Source of the DNA: Isoetes taiwanensis
Lineage: Eukaryota; Streptophyta; Lycopodiopsida; Isoetales; Isoetaceae
Direction: 5' to 3'
Assembly (NCBI GenBank): GCA_021234155.1
Contig: JAJEKV010000028.1
Coordinates: 11,178,134-11,242,133 of the forward strand
Length of the DNA stretch: 64,000 nt
In this document: positions 54,256 through 64,000 of the stretch, piece after piece
How positions within the stretch are numbered: position 1 is the first letter of the stretch
Layout of the letters: each line of letters opens with the position of its first letter
The notes under the pieces: model-generated
Databases searched by the model: none
Told to the model about the DNA's origin: nothing
Seen by the model: only the letters and a program-made list of their open reading frames with translations
Position numbers and translations under genes: made by a program

Positions 54256-55510
54256 TGGCATTCCTAGGATGGGTCCTATGACACAACCAAGTGCCTGATA
54301 GAAGAGGAATCTACTCCAAACAAAATAGGCCCACGGGAATAAAAGGGACGAAACAAATGAAGGAAGAAAATGGCAAATAGGATGGCTCGAATACAAGACA
54401 TCAACAGAACAAATGAGATAACAGAGATAAAAAGGGGGATAATGACATAACAAGATAATAGAGCAATGGGACAATTGAGGCAGAAGGACAAGCAGGGAGT
54501 CCAAGATTACTGGAAAAAATGGCTCATCGAGAGTAAAAGAGGAATCAAGGCAACTAGATTAAATGGGAAGAAGAGGAGACTTAGAAAAATAGAGCAAAAG
54601 GGGACAAATAGAAGACAGAGACACGGAGCAGGTAAAGCCAGAATTCGAATAATGGGATGTATAAAAATTGAAAACACAATTGAATAATGCAGAGAGAGAT
54701 GGGGAAGAAAAAAATGGACACAATGGAACAATGCAGTATGAGATGGGGAAAGGAATCTATGCATCAAAATGAAACCTGATAAATGTCTAAAATTGCTCAA
54801 AGAAAGATGATGATGACAATGAGAACCTACCTCGGCTTATCGTAACATGAAAATGACGTGTAGATGATAAGATATACGTGCAGAGATTGGAAAATGAACT
54901 AGCAATATAGATAGAAATAAGGCAAACATGCAAGCACATATCTCAAATTATGATAAGAACCATATGTAAATATGTACCATGTGCATATCATCTAGCTAAA
55001 AATAGCTGAGTATGGTGCAAAGAGGAAAGGGAATTTACCTTAAAGATAATAGAAAGAAAAGTGAAGATCTACCGCCCATATAAGAAAAGGCAACATTGAT
55101 GTCGAGCTCCAACATAACCATGTGCATCTATACAAAAGCATGAACAACCCACAAAGAACCCCTAGGCCGCCACCAACACGGAGCATTAGCAACAAGCCTT
55201 GGCAAACTTCGATCCTGTACTTTGGAGCAGAACAGCCACCAACGATGCACAGGAAGCCTACAAACGAACCAAATCAAACAAAAATATCGTAAACGAGATC
55301 CACACCTTGTAAAAAATTCGTCTTTGGAGGTGGAGTGCTTGACGCAACCCGGACTGCTTGAAGAAAATTCGAGTTTGTGGAGCTTGAAGTGCTTGAAGGA
55401 TGTTGGGCTGCTTATATAAAAATCTGAATTTGTTTGTGGCCAGAGAGGTGGAGCATGAAAGCTGGTTGAGACAGGCAACTATCACAAGAAAAAACCCAAA
55501 AAAATTGTTA
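54256..55510. other. Purine-rich DNA between two repeat H copies
   Basis: Strongly A/G-biased from about 54300 to 54800 (complement of the pyrimidine tract type at 13.7-14.5 kb). Then mixed sequence with a 116-codon minus frame (55128-55478) of no recognisable family; within it CTTGAAG/GCTTGA motifs repeat near 55370-55400. Being bounded by direct repeats (52.33/54.25 and 55.51-55.65 kb), it could be the interior of a small non-coding LTR element. Confidence 0.4.
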
Positions 55511-55645
55511 GGATAGAGAAGGAGGAGAAAACTAGCTCAAGAGAATGCTGATGAACGAAAATAGAAGAAGAGGCAGAATAAATAGGAGATATGAGATGCA
55601 CCCCCATCCAAGGAAATCGGTTCTATTGCTATCGCAATAGAACCT
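55511..55645 (+). repeat. Repeat H copy 3
   Basis: GGAGGAGAAAACTAGCTCAA, GAGAATGCTGATGAACGAAA, AATAAATAGGAGATATGAG, CCCCCATCCAAGGAA, then the hairpin GGTTCTATTGC-TATC-GCAATAGAACC (55619-55644). About 85-90 percent identical by eye to the copy interrupted by L1. Confidence 0.65.
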
Positions 55646-55649
55646 TGGC

Positions 55650-58600
55650 ATTAATGTTGTGTATTGGTTGGAGCTGTTGCCAGACCCAAGATTGAACCTT
55701 TTTACATTGAGATGACATCCAAGACCCAATGGATGTCATATAATTGAGCCAATAAGAGGATCAGTTGTTGCAAAAAATTGTCAATTAGGACTAACATTGG
55801 CTGATACAAGGCTTTTCTTGATACTTTTGCCAAGTTCCCTTTCAAAAAGGCCTTGTATTGCTTGATGGCCTAGATGTGGAGCCCTTTGTCTATCGCAAGT
55901 CGAAGTTGACCTTTGAGCCCTTGCATTGATCATCAAACATGCATTCCAAGGAAAGGATTGTGTATTAGAACCCATTTGAGTATTTGTTTATTTTGCATCT
56001 TCTAAAACACCTTTTGGCACTTAGAAGTTTGTTAGAATATAGTAGACTACCATTTCTACTCTTATCAATTGTGTATATATTGATTGTACTTAATGATATA
56101 GTAAAATATGGAAAAGAGATCATATTTCCTAATGTTTCTCCAATAGAGCAGTTATTGCACTTTTCTATCTTTTCATTATCTTGTTGAGTGGCTATTTCTA
56201 TCACGTTATTAGAGCCCTTGAAGGAAGAAATTGAGCAAGATATTGAAGAAGAAATTTAAATCTGAACAGGTCATAGTTTTCTTCTCAAGAATATTTGTAT
56301 TTGTATTTCTTGTAAATCAGATTCAGAGTCTTTTGTATTGATATTGATTTAAAACTCTCTTGGATAAAGAAACCTTTTGTTGCTGAGTTTGTCTGCAACA
56401 TCCAAGGTTGAAAATGTATCTTGATTTTGGCTTGAGAAAAGTGTTTTCAACGCTTGTCATAAGATTCAAGTAATATTTGTGGGGTTGAGATTCCAGTTTT
56501 TTTAACCTTCTTGGACCAAGTTTTTTCTTCTTCAGGGTAGACAAGAACACATGGTGGAACTTCATCATCTAGAATCCACAACATATAACACTTTTGCCAA
56601 CTGACCAAGACTCCAGAGGCTAAGGAAAATTTTGTCAAGCAGAAGCTTTACATTTCAAAGATTATTGCTATCAAGAATAGAAAGATTAATCAAGTAACGA
56701 TCTTTTGCTAGGGACAAGGTTAATATGTGTGATTAGGGGACCATCACATGAGCTAACATAAGCTATTGGTGGACTGAACAAAAACATCATCTTGCTCATA
56801 TACTAGACAACTCAGAGAATATGGGTACACAGGTACAATGCTCTCAATGAAGCATATTTATTACTGCATGGATATAGTATTAATCCAAATTCCATGCTCT
56901 CAACATATTTACCACAGACGTTAAAGGCATACATAAAAAGACAGATGAATCAACAGAGATCTGATACCCAAAAGTGAATAATCTAGAAGCATCGTCATGT
57001 GAAAAAGCCCGTACAACACGATAAAAAAAATGCCACAACATGCAAAAAAAGCAGGCAGTCCTACCAATAAAAAGAGTATGTTAAAATGGGGCAGGTTATG
57101 TCCAAATACATGTGCTCGTTAACATTAGGTAGAGAAAAAATATGATAGTCGGAAACTGTAACACACCTAATATTCGTCACAGTGGCCTACAGTGCGCAAT
57201 GGAAGTTGGGCGAGCCATTTCGCTCATCAGATGCTCCTCTAATGAGCACAGAAGCAAAGAACAGCTAAAATCTTGGATTGCAGGTAAGATCTTGGATTTT
57301 TAAATGCAGCCCCACTTAGGAGAATGGCGGCGAAGGTTTGGGTTTTAAACAACAACAAGCTTCGACTCATTTGCCCGGTCCTGAGGCCCCTGCAACCCAG
57401 CCCCTTTGGCCATTCCCCTATACAACCCTCGTTGTAGTGCAACTTCTCAACATTAAGAAGCACACAAACAAATTACTAGTGAAGGTACATCCATGGATTT
57501 CTGTAAATCTTTTATTAGATGTGCTTCTCATGAAGCATTTTTCGTAGGATTGAGCATCCCATTGACAAATGCTTCATGATAATACACTTGGATAGATGTC
57601 TCCATCGTACTATACAAGCTGGACAATAGAAACTTATATGAAATGGTCATAATATTTAGAGCACAAATTTCTAATCTTGTGACAAGAAGTGAGAATAAAG
57701 CTGCAAACACTGCATGTGCCTTGAGGGAATCTAAGCAACACCTACGAGAAATTGTAAAACAACTCTAGATATTGCATTTACACTTCAATTGACTGAGACA
57801 CCTATGCCTACACTTAGTGACAAATGCATGGCAAAATAGAGGCTTATGGAAAAACAATTTGCAACAAATATTCACTTCTAGCTATTTTGAATTAGCTACC
57901 CAAAATTTCAGAATTTGCTGAAATAGTAGAAATAGTCTAATTATTGAAATAACATGTCTATGCATGCGATAGGGGCAATAATGGAACAACAACAGAGACA
58001 ATATGAAAAGACTAATTATAGTAAACCAAGATAAATTGTATGCTGCTCAAAGTGCTTTGGAATAACAAATGCCTGATTCTTGCAAAATAGTCAAACCCTT
58101 TAACACGGCGCAAAATATGTAACTTTTGGCATGACATTTTGGCAAAATAGAAGACAAAGTAGTTTAGGGTACTCATTTTGGCTTGGATCAGCATAAAAGT
58201 ATGTTTTTCAGAGTTATGATCAGGAAAAAAAAAAAAAAAAACTTTTAGAAGGAATCCCACCGCCAGTATTAGCAACGATCGTCCAAGAGATATGTTGAAA
58301 TTCAATTTTCAGGCGAATGAGTTTGGGCTTTTTTTTTTTTTTTTCTAAGCCCAATTCGATGGTCCTATCCAGTTTCGAAGCTTTTTGGCAACTTGGATTG
58401 GGGGAATGCTATATTCTGGACTGGAAGCAATGGGACGACGTTTTGAAAGGACATGAGAGAATGAATCTTCAAGGTCGTCCATTTTCGTAGATTAAAATCT
58501 AGAGTGCAAGTCACTTTTTTAGACATATGGATAGGTTAGGGTCTTAGATAATGTGACATCTAGGGTTAGGCTGTTGTGCTAAAAAAATAAATAAATCAAT

Positions 58601-58950
58601 CAAAAATCAATGTGGGGTTTTAGAAGCAAAAAATGCCAACATCCAATATGAAGCCCTTCCAACCATTATTGCAGAAATAGCATACTTAGGGTGAGATCCC
58701 ACAACGGGAAGGGGCATTTCTTTGTTTCACTGGAACTGCCTCCTTCAAAAAACCTAAGCTGCCGTTGCATTGATTCCACTGTAGCAATTTCCTGGGGCGA
58801 AAAATCAAATCGTGGAGCAAATCCGTCGGAGATGCAGAGAGTGTGTCAATTGCCGACAGTTCCTTCCCCCATATTGTCAAGGACAGTTATCCCCACTTCC
58901 GGATGCTCCACATCACCTCCCCAAACCTAAACTATCTCTGTTAGTGGAAT
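55650..58950. other. Intergenic DNA, no recognised gene
   Basis: AT-rich with poly(A)/poly(T) runs (about 58229-58246 and 58330-58344). A minus-strand phrase near 56447-56638, SGVLVSWQKCYMLWILDDEV then PPCVL, resembles the segment after the FADD motif in L1 ORF2 (compare SGCLLNWSKCSAMWILEEPP at ~52550), so an eroded L1 RT piece probably lies there. Otherwise nothing is supported. Confidence 0.45.
56447..56640 (-). mobile_element. L1 ORF2 fragment
   Basis: Minus strand reads FSLASGVLVSWQKCYMLWIL followed by DDEVPPCVL. It matches FSLASGCLLNWSKCSAMWIL then EEPPPAWL of the L1 at 52.4 kb in length and pattern. Only ~60 codons remain. Confidence 0.6.
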
Positions 58951-58955
58951 CACAC

Positions 58956-59071
58956 CGTAGCATGCAGACGTGGCTCCTCCACGTCACTTTACTAAATCTG
59001 CTCTACATCATCTCCCTAAACCTAAACGTAGCATGCAGACGTGGCTCCTCCACGTCACTTTACTAAATCTT
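58956..59071 (+). promoter_or_regulatory. Duplicated promoter module with paired ACGTG motifs
   Basis: CGTAGCATGCAGACGTGGCT, then CCTCCACGTCACTTTACTAA, occurs at 58956-59000 and again at 59027-59071 (period 71). Each unit has an ACGTGG and an inverted CCACGT five bases apart, giving four ACGTG cores 210-310 bases upstream of the peroxidase ATG. Such cores bind bZIP factors in abscisic-acid and stress responses; the link to peroxidase control is inferred. Confidence 0.5.
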
Positions 59072-59277
59072 GCTTTGCATCGTTTGTAGAGTTTTAGAAA
59101 GGTGGTCACGGACAGATTCTTTTGGTTCTTCACGCGTACCAGAAATTTTCTGCCATTACATGCTTCAATCGGCTGCCTTCGCCGTTCGAAATTCACGGAT
59201 TCTGACAAGCAGGTAAGCTCCAAAAAATTTTCCAGATAAATCCACCACAGCATGGCAGCGCATTTCACCCTTCAATC

Positions 59278-60792
59278 ATGCACAAATTTGAGGCCTTTGC
59301 CGTTGTTCTTATATTTTTCATCATATATGGATCAAACGGAGCAGAATCTTTCCCTCTTAATAAGGAACAAAATGGCTATGGCAATGCCACAGTAGAGCTC
59401 CGTTCTTATTATCCTCCTGTTACTAACGGTGGTTTGCAATTAGGGTTTTATGGTTCTTCTTGCCCTAATGTTGAATCTATTGTGAAATGGTCATTTTTGC
59501 GCAGTGTGATTAAAGATATTACTACCCCTGCTGCCCTGCTCCGACTTGCTTTTCATGATTGCCAAGTCCAGGTAAGAAATCTGTCTTTTCTATGGTTCAT
59601 TTCATCTTTTGAAAGTTATCACCTCGGAATTTTGATCCACCAGTTTGCTCTTGATTAATGACATGCTTATCTTAATTCTGTGTTCAGTCTGATCTTGACA
59701 AATGACGCGCTTATCTTAATCTTTGTTGTTTCTTTAAGTGATAACTTAATGTAGTGACAAGGTTTCTAAAAATCATGTTAATTGTATGTCTTCGAATCTG
59801 TGGCATATATGCTCAGTGTATTGTTGAACTGATGAAAATTTTATGTGCAGGGATGTGATGCTTCCATCCTTCTGGATTCAAATGGCCCCATTACCAGTGA
59901 GCTTGTGGCAGACAAAAATTTTGGTATTCGAAAATTGGAAGTAATAGAGAGTATCAAATGGGCTGTAGAATCACAATGTCCAGGAGTGGTGTCTTGTGCA
60001 GACATTGTTGCTTTGGCAGCCAGAGAAGCCATAGCTGCTAGTGGAGGTCCATATATTGAAATTCCAACTGGCAGAAGAGATGCTACTTGGGCCAGCAACT
60101 TGGCTGCAGATGATGCACTGCCTCCTGCTTTTACAAATGTAGATGATTTCATCAAAGTATTCAAAGCTATGGGTTTAATGCTGCAAGAGAGTGTTGCCCT
60201 TCTAGGTACCAATAACAGAATTCCTGCGTGCCTTAGTCTGGACCTATTATTTGCTAATCCTCAAGTTCATAGTTATACCAAGTTAATTAGATAAATTTTC
60301 TTACAGTTTGGTAAAATTTCTCAAATTTACCTGATAGCTAAATGTTCTTTATGTATTGACATACTGTGGATGGATTAAACAGGCGCTCATACGCTAGGAG
60401 TGGGACATTGTTTAAATGTGGTAAACCGGCTCTACCCTTTTCAAGACCGTAACCTGCAGATAGCTTTGGCAATAAAATTGAGGTTAATCTGCCCATCTCC
60501 ATATCCTGGCCTTCTCAATAATATCAGCACAATCAATAATGACTTTACGAATGTATTGTTTGACAATCAATACTTCAGGGATCTGATAGCTGGAAGAGGT
60601 CTATTTACTATAGATTCTTTGCTTCCAATTGATCCTAGAACAGCTGACATTGTGTCTCTATTTGCATCCAACCAGAAAGTCTTTTTCACGTCCTTCACTA
60701 GTGCCTTTGTCAAAATGATGGCATATAATGTGCTCACTGGATCTGATGGTGAGATCAGGCAAAATTGCCGCTTCACAAATCAACAATTGTAA
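59278..60792 (+). CDS. Class III (secretory) peroxidase, three exons
   Basis: Haem peroxidase of the plant secretory pathway, oxidising phenolics with hydrogen peroxide in the wall or vacuole. Exons 59278-59571, 59851-60205 and 60383-60792 join to 352 codons; introns are GTAAG...GCAG and GTACC...ACAG. The signal peptide covers about residues 1-22. A ~35-residue leader precedes LGFYGSSCPNVESIV, longer than usual. Catalytic LLRLAFHDC has distal Arg and His. Exon 2 opens GCDASILLD (calcium site). CPGVVSCADIVALAAREA and GRRDA follow. The exon 2/3 joint gives VALLGAHTLGVGHC with the proximal His. The eight conserved cysteines are all present (C in SSC, HDC, GCD, QCPG, SCAD, GHC, ICP, QNC). The usual Phe of HDCFV is Gln (HDCQV). 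It appears functional. Confidence 0.93.
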
Positions 60793-62200
60793 TCAATGTG
60801 ACCAGAAAGTCAATTTGTCTAGAAGTAAACTTTTGACTTGTTTTATTCATTAAAAGTTGACAATCTTTTTTGGTAATCTAAATACTGTCACAGTAAAAAT
60901 ACATCTAATGAAGGAAGCTTTTTGTTAAAATTACTATGAAATCACACCACGGCTCGGCTACCAGTATCATCTCGCCCCTTGCAGGGCATAAAACCATATT
61001 TTAATACATCCAAGCACAAGTGTGAAACATGTTGAAAATCCATTGCTCTTTAGAGATCAACATCTTGACAAAAGAGGTTAATTCATATAATCCATTGCTC
61101 TTTAAAGATTATCAGTTTCACAGTCAATTGAGATTGGGGAGATTATCAGATCGATATGGCTAGTGATAATCTAAAGATTATCGGCCACGATCCAATTGAG
61201 ATTGGGGAGATTATCAGATCGATATGGCTAGTGATAATCACATCCACCAATTGTTTAAGGATGGTCAACCCTCTCCCCTCGATGATCATTGTAGATAACC
61301 CTCTCGGCCTGCCGGCCTCGAGGGTTATATGGCATATCATCTCGAGAGGGGTGAAACTCCTTTTAATATATGTATGTGAAGTCGATTTTTTTGCCAATGA
61401 GATGATTATTCCCCAGCCCGCCCTCCCCCTTTCCCCCTCCCCTTCCTCGTGGACGTAACGGAGTCAACTTTTGCACTCACCTGACAAGAGACTAAATACG
61501 ACAACCTACAAACATGACCAAAAAAAAAATATATCTAGCAAATTCCAACCTTTAAAATGACAACAAATCCACGATGACATAAATCCTTTTTTAATCAAAG
61601 CGTAATCCACTACAGGGTGGGATTACTGTGATTTTCTGTGTATTTTCAAAACCATAATTTGAGCTCCACTATATAATTTCAGGACCACTATTTGTTAAAC
61701 AATAAAACATTAACACAAAATTACAATCAGAATTACAATCAGAATTCCAAAAGTACAGTTTCATGTAAAAAAGTTTCTTATCGAAAATCACAACACAATC
61801 CAAAATCAGACTTAGATTGGACTGCCAAAATCCAAAATCACAGTTTCATTGCAGTTTCATTGCACTGCCAAAATCCAAAATTTACAGTCATGTAAAAAAG
61901 TTTATCCCTGATTCTTCTTCAATGCAGCAGAGAGAACACCAAGAACCTGATTCATGTCCACACCACCAGAAAAGTTGAAATTGCAATTGTTAAATGTGTC
62001 TTGTGTATTTATGACTGGCAACCAGTAATACCTAACTGCATGTCAACTTACACCCTAACTTATCATGCATTCTCGCCAAACCTGACAGATTTTGTCACTA
62101 CAACTTGCCAGAACCAAATACCTAACAAAGAACATAAAAAATTAGTTAGATTTTCGATGACACAAAAGAAATATATCATATCTTCATATCTTACTCACCA
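60793..62200. other. 3' flank of the peroxidase; short tandem repeats
   Basis: No gene. A ~47-base unit beginning CAATTGAGATTGGGGAGATT occurs at about 61121 and again at about 61193, separated by GATTATCGGCCACGATC. CCATTGCTCTTTA(A/G)AGAT also occurs twice (61041, 61092). At 61440-61460 CCTCGTGGACGTAACG faintly resembles the LINE terminus GGTCTCCGTGGACG. ACAGTTTCAT and CCAAAATCCAAAAT repeats fill 61720-61890. Confidence 0.45.
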
Positions 62201-62430
62201 GAATGAAGAAAATCGAACAAGAAGTCGCCAGAAGGTAAAAAGCTCAAGATTCTTCAAGAAACTTCAAGAAATCGAACAAGAAGTCGCTAGAAGATAAAAA
62301 GCTCAAGATTCTTCAAGAAACTTCAAGATATCTTCATATCTTACTCACCAGAACGAAGAAAATCGAACAAGAAGTCGCCAGAAGGTAAAAAGCTCAAGAT
62401 TCTTCAAGAAACTTCAAGAACTTCTGATTT
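62201..62430 (+). repeat. Compound tandem repeat (AATCGAACAAGAAGTCGC unit)
   Basis: The phrase AATCGAACAAGAAGTCGC, followed by AGAAG(G/A)TAAAAAGCTC, AAGATTCTTCAAGAAACTTC, appears three times (about 62211, 62269, 62359). Two of the three are preceded by ATATCTTACTCACCAGAA. It is an irregular minisatellite; open on the plus strand for part of its length but without coding character. Confidence 0.65.
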
Positions 62431-62739
62431 TTTGACAAAATCGTGCCTATCACTAAGCATTGCCTCGCCGGAACTAATCAGAAGGAGTAGGACTCGTACC
62501 AAAACAACAAAAACCTCAAGAACCTTCAAAAGACTTGAAGGATTTCTGATTTTCTAACAAAATCCTACCTAACACTAACGAGCGCCTCGCTGGATCTAAT
62601 CAGAAGCAGTAGAAGTCCTACAGCGACCAAGATCGGCTCGCCGAAATCAAACCAGAGAGCAAAAATTTTATCTCGAACGTAATCCCCCCTTACCTGGATT
62701 ACGTAAGGGTATCTATTTCCCTCGGGTTTTTCGCCTCGA

Positions 62740-62815
62740 AATATTCCTCGGCGGAGCACTCGCGGCTCCGCCGCTCGTGCGCCGCCTCAGCTGGCGGCGC
62801 CGCCTCGGAATTTCT
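62740..62815. repeat. GC-rich palindromic island
   Basis: CCTCGGCGGAGCACTCGCGG, CTCCGCCGCTCGTGCGCCGC, CTCAGCTGGCGGCGCCGCC: nested inverted repeats in otherwise AT-rich DNA. Just upstream (62676-62710) AATCCCCCCTTACC and GGATTACGTAAGGG are also palindromic. It may be a hairpin end of a small transposon; no TSD was established. Confidence 0.4.
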
Positions 62816-63019
62816 TCGGTGGAAAACCCTCGGACCATAGATTGCCTATTACATAATAAATGTCGCCTTCAAATTACTATAAAATTTTGTGCATTTTATC
62901 CGACATAAAAGTCCTCCCTGTTTTGCAGAGCGACGCCATTACATCACAACCATCACAATTTCTCCTTTCCTTTTGCGTCCCCTATTCTTATATTTTTCGA
63001 AGACTTTATCTAGTCTAGA

Positions 63020-63480
63020 GAGGGAAGGCCCCTGGATGCAACTATTGAATTTGATATATTCTATAGGGTATGGGAAAAAGCCTGGAAAGGTTGGGGCCCA
63101 TGGAATAAAGATTTCCATGAAGGGTTCGCCATTTTGGTTTGTTGGTTTTCAGGCGTTAGTGCATAGCATTTTGGTATCGAGCCATAGTTCAATTCCTCGT
63201 AGCAACATCTAACATTTGGTATCAGAGCCATGGTTCAATTCCTCGTAGCAACATTGGTGTGTTCCACATGCTTGAGCTGCATCTCGAGGAAGGGAATTCC
63301 TTGTGGCAAGATTGGTGTGTTCCACATTCTTAAGGGCAAGCATCTCGAGGAGTCGGGGGATTGATATAAATCTATGGGGTATGGGATAAAGCCTGGAAAG
63401 GTTGGGCCCCGTTGGATAACGATTTCCATGAAGGATCCACCCTTTTGAGTGTTGGTTATTGCTAGAGGTGCTAGTGCGTA
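63020..63480 (+). mobile_element. LTR retrotransposon 5' fragment with primer-binding site
   Basis: TGGTATCAGAGCC at 63217-63229 is complementary to initiator tRNA-Met and follows ...ATCTAACA, a typical LTR end, two bases earlier. A diverged duplicate, GGTATCGAGCCATAGTTCAA, lies at about 63173. TATAGGGTATGGGA(A/T)AAAGC also occurs twice (about 63062 and 63375). No gag or pol follows within the window, so it is a solo or truncated end or the start of an element. Confidence 0.6.
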
Positions 63481-64000
63481 ACAAAATCTGGCTGCATATT
63501 CTCTAGATCCATTCTCCTGACTAAAATTTGAGCTTTGGCTTGCTTGATTTTAAGAAGCTTTGAAATTTTATGGTGTTTCTTGTTCTTGGCTTGTTGTTCG
63601 TTTTTTCTACAATTTCATTGCATGGTCTATTCTGCAACTTTGGAATGGTCATCTATGTGCTTATTTGTCCATTCTTAGCTCCAATTTTTCTTAGAACAGA
63701 GAAACCCAATTGTTATCAATGAATATCTAGCCATAAATGAGAGTTTTTTGAATTTTATTGACTTTAGAGCCACAAATTTCTCTTCTTTCAGTTCATTGAA
63801 CATTTCATTTATGCACTTCAGTCGAGTTTGATAACTCTTTTTCATACTTTGTCAAGTTGCATTTCATTTGTGCCCTTCTGTTTTCTCGAAGACCCTGTTA
63901 GCCGGATATGAGAACCACTGAGCTTGCTTGTCCTTCCAGTGGGCTTTGAGGCGCTGTGGACCCATTGCTACTGCCAATGCAAGGTTGGGCAATCAGGCAT
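63481..64000. other. No feature recognised to the window end
   Basis: AT-rich, no coding, repeat or RNA pattern I can support. It could be leader or interior of the LTR element whose primer-binding site lies just upstream. Confidence 0.3.

Noticed and set aside
55128-55478. 116-codon minus-strand ORF
   Set aside because: No family recognised and it overlaps repeat-like CTTGAAG motifs; treated as chance.

Overview
This is nuclear DNA from a land plant with a large, repeat-rich genome. The evidence is a nuclear gene for the chloroplast ATP synthase b' subunit with a transit peptide, a class III peroxidase with GT-AG introns, and a germin-like gene, set in a dense mosaic of Helitrons, LINEs, Ty1/copia elements and long-TIR MITEs. 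A fragment resembling the N-terminus of Penelope-like reverse transcriptases and an unfamiliar LINE type hint at a non-angiosperm (fern, lycophyte or similar), but the species cannot be fixed from sequence alone.

Layout. 1-7.7 kb: no recognised gene, two reverse-strand LINE 3' ends. 7.7-8.6 kb: ATP synthase b' gene whose transit peptide and mature part lie in different frames; a 25-nt GT-AG segment would rejoin them. 10.9-13 kb: a plant FCP1/NIF-like HAD phosphatase ORF whose 3' end runs antisense into a copia gag remnant. 13-15.1 kb: a hairpin-bearing repeat, a pyrimidine-rich tract and an L1 3' end. 15.1-26.2 kb: one arm of an old duplication (partner 35.1-37.5 kb), expanded by a 7.3-kb Helitron (15841-23136) and a 2.5-kb LINE (23367-25863). 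The partner arm retains both empty sites. 26.6-33 kb: ends of a second, Helitron-like family with variable cargo, including a 2.7-kb unit carrying fragments of a BolA-domain gene, an SSU72 gene and an unidentified ORF, followed by MITEs. 33.4-37.6 kb: two unidentified minus-strand coding blocks. 38-42.2 kb: LINE debris, another Helitron-like end and a MITE. 43.07-50.27 kb: a germin-like gene split by a 6.5-kb insertion. 50.3-55.7 kb: repeats and an L1 element with a target-site duplication. 58.9-60.8 kb: an apparently intact peroxidase. 60.8-64 kb: tandem repeats and an LTR/primer-binding-site fragment.

The germin insertion is nested. The BolA/SSU72 unit, in opposite orientation to its twin at 29.2-31.9 kb, lies inside the codons between germin GLIH and FQLN. 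A copia element (44743-48548) then inserted into the SSU72 fragment. That element has identical 215-bp LTRs, a 5-bp target duplication, a primer-binding site and one open 1034-codon frame, but lacks the reverse transcriptase domain entirely.

Only the peroxidase, probably the b' gene, and possibly the HAD gene look like functioning host genes. Most of the rest records element insertion, gene-fragment capture and duplication. The most unusual signal not explained by standard features is a 3'-terminal stem-loop shared by five LINE copies, whose outer stem differs in sequence from copy to copy yet still pairs.
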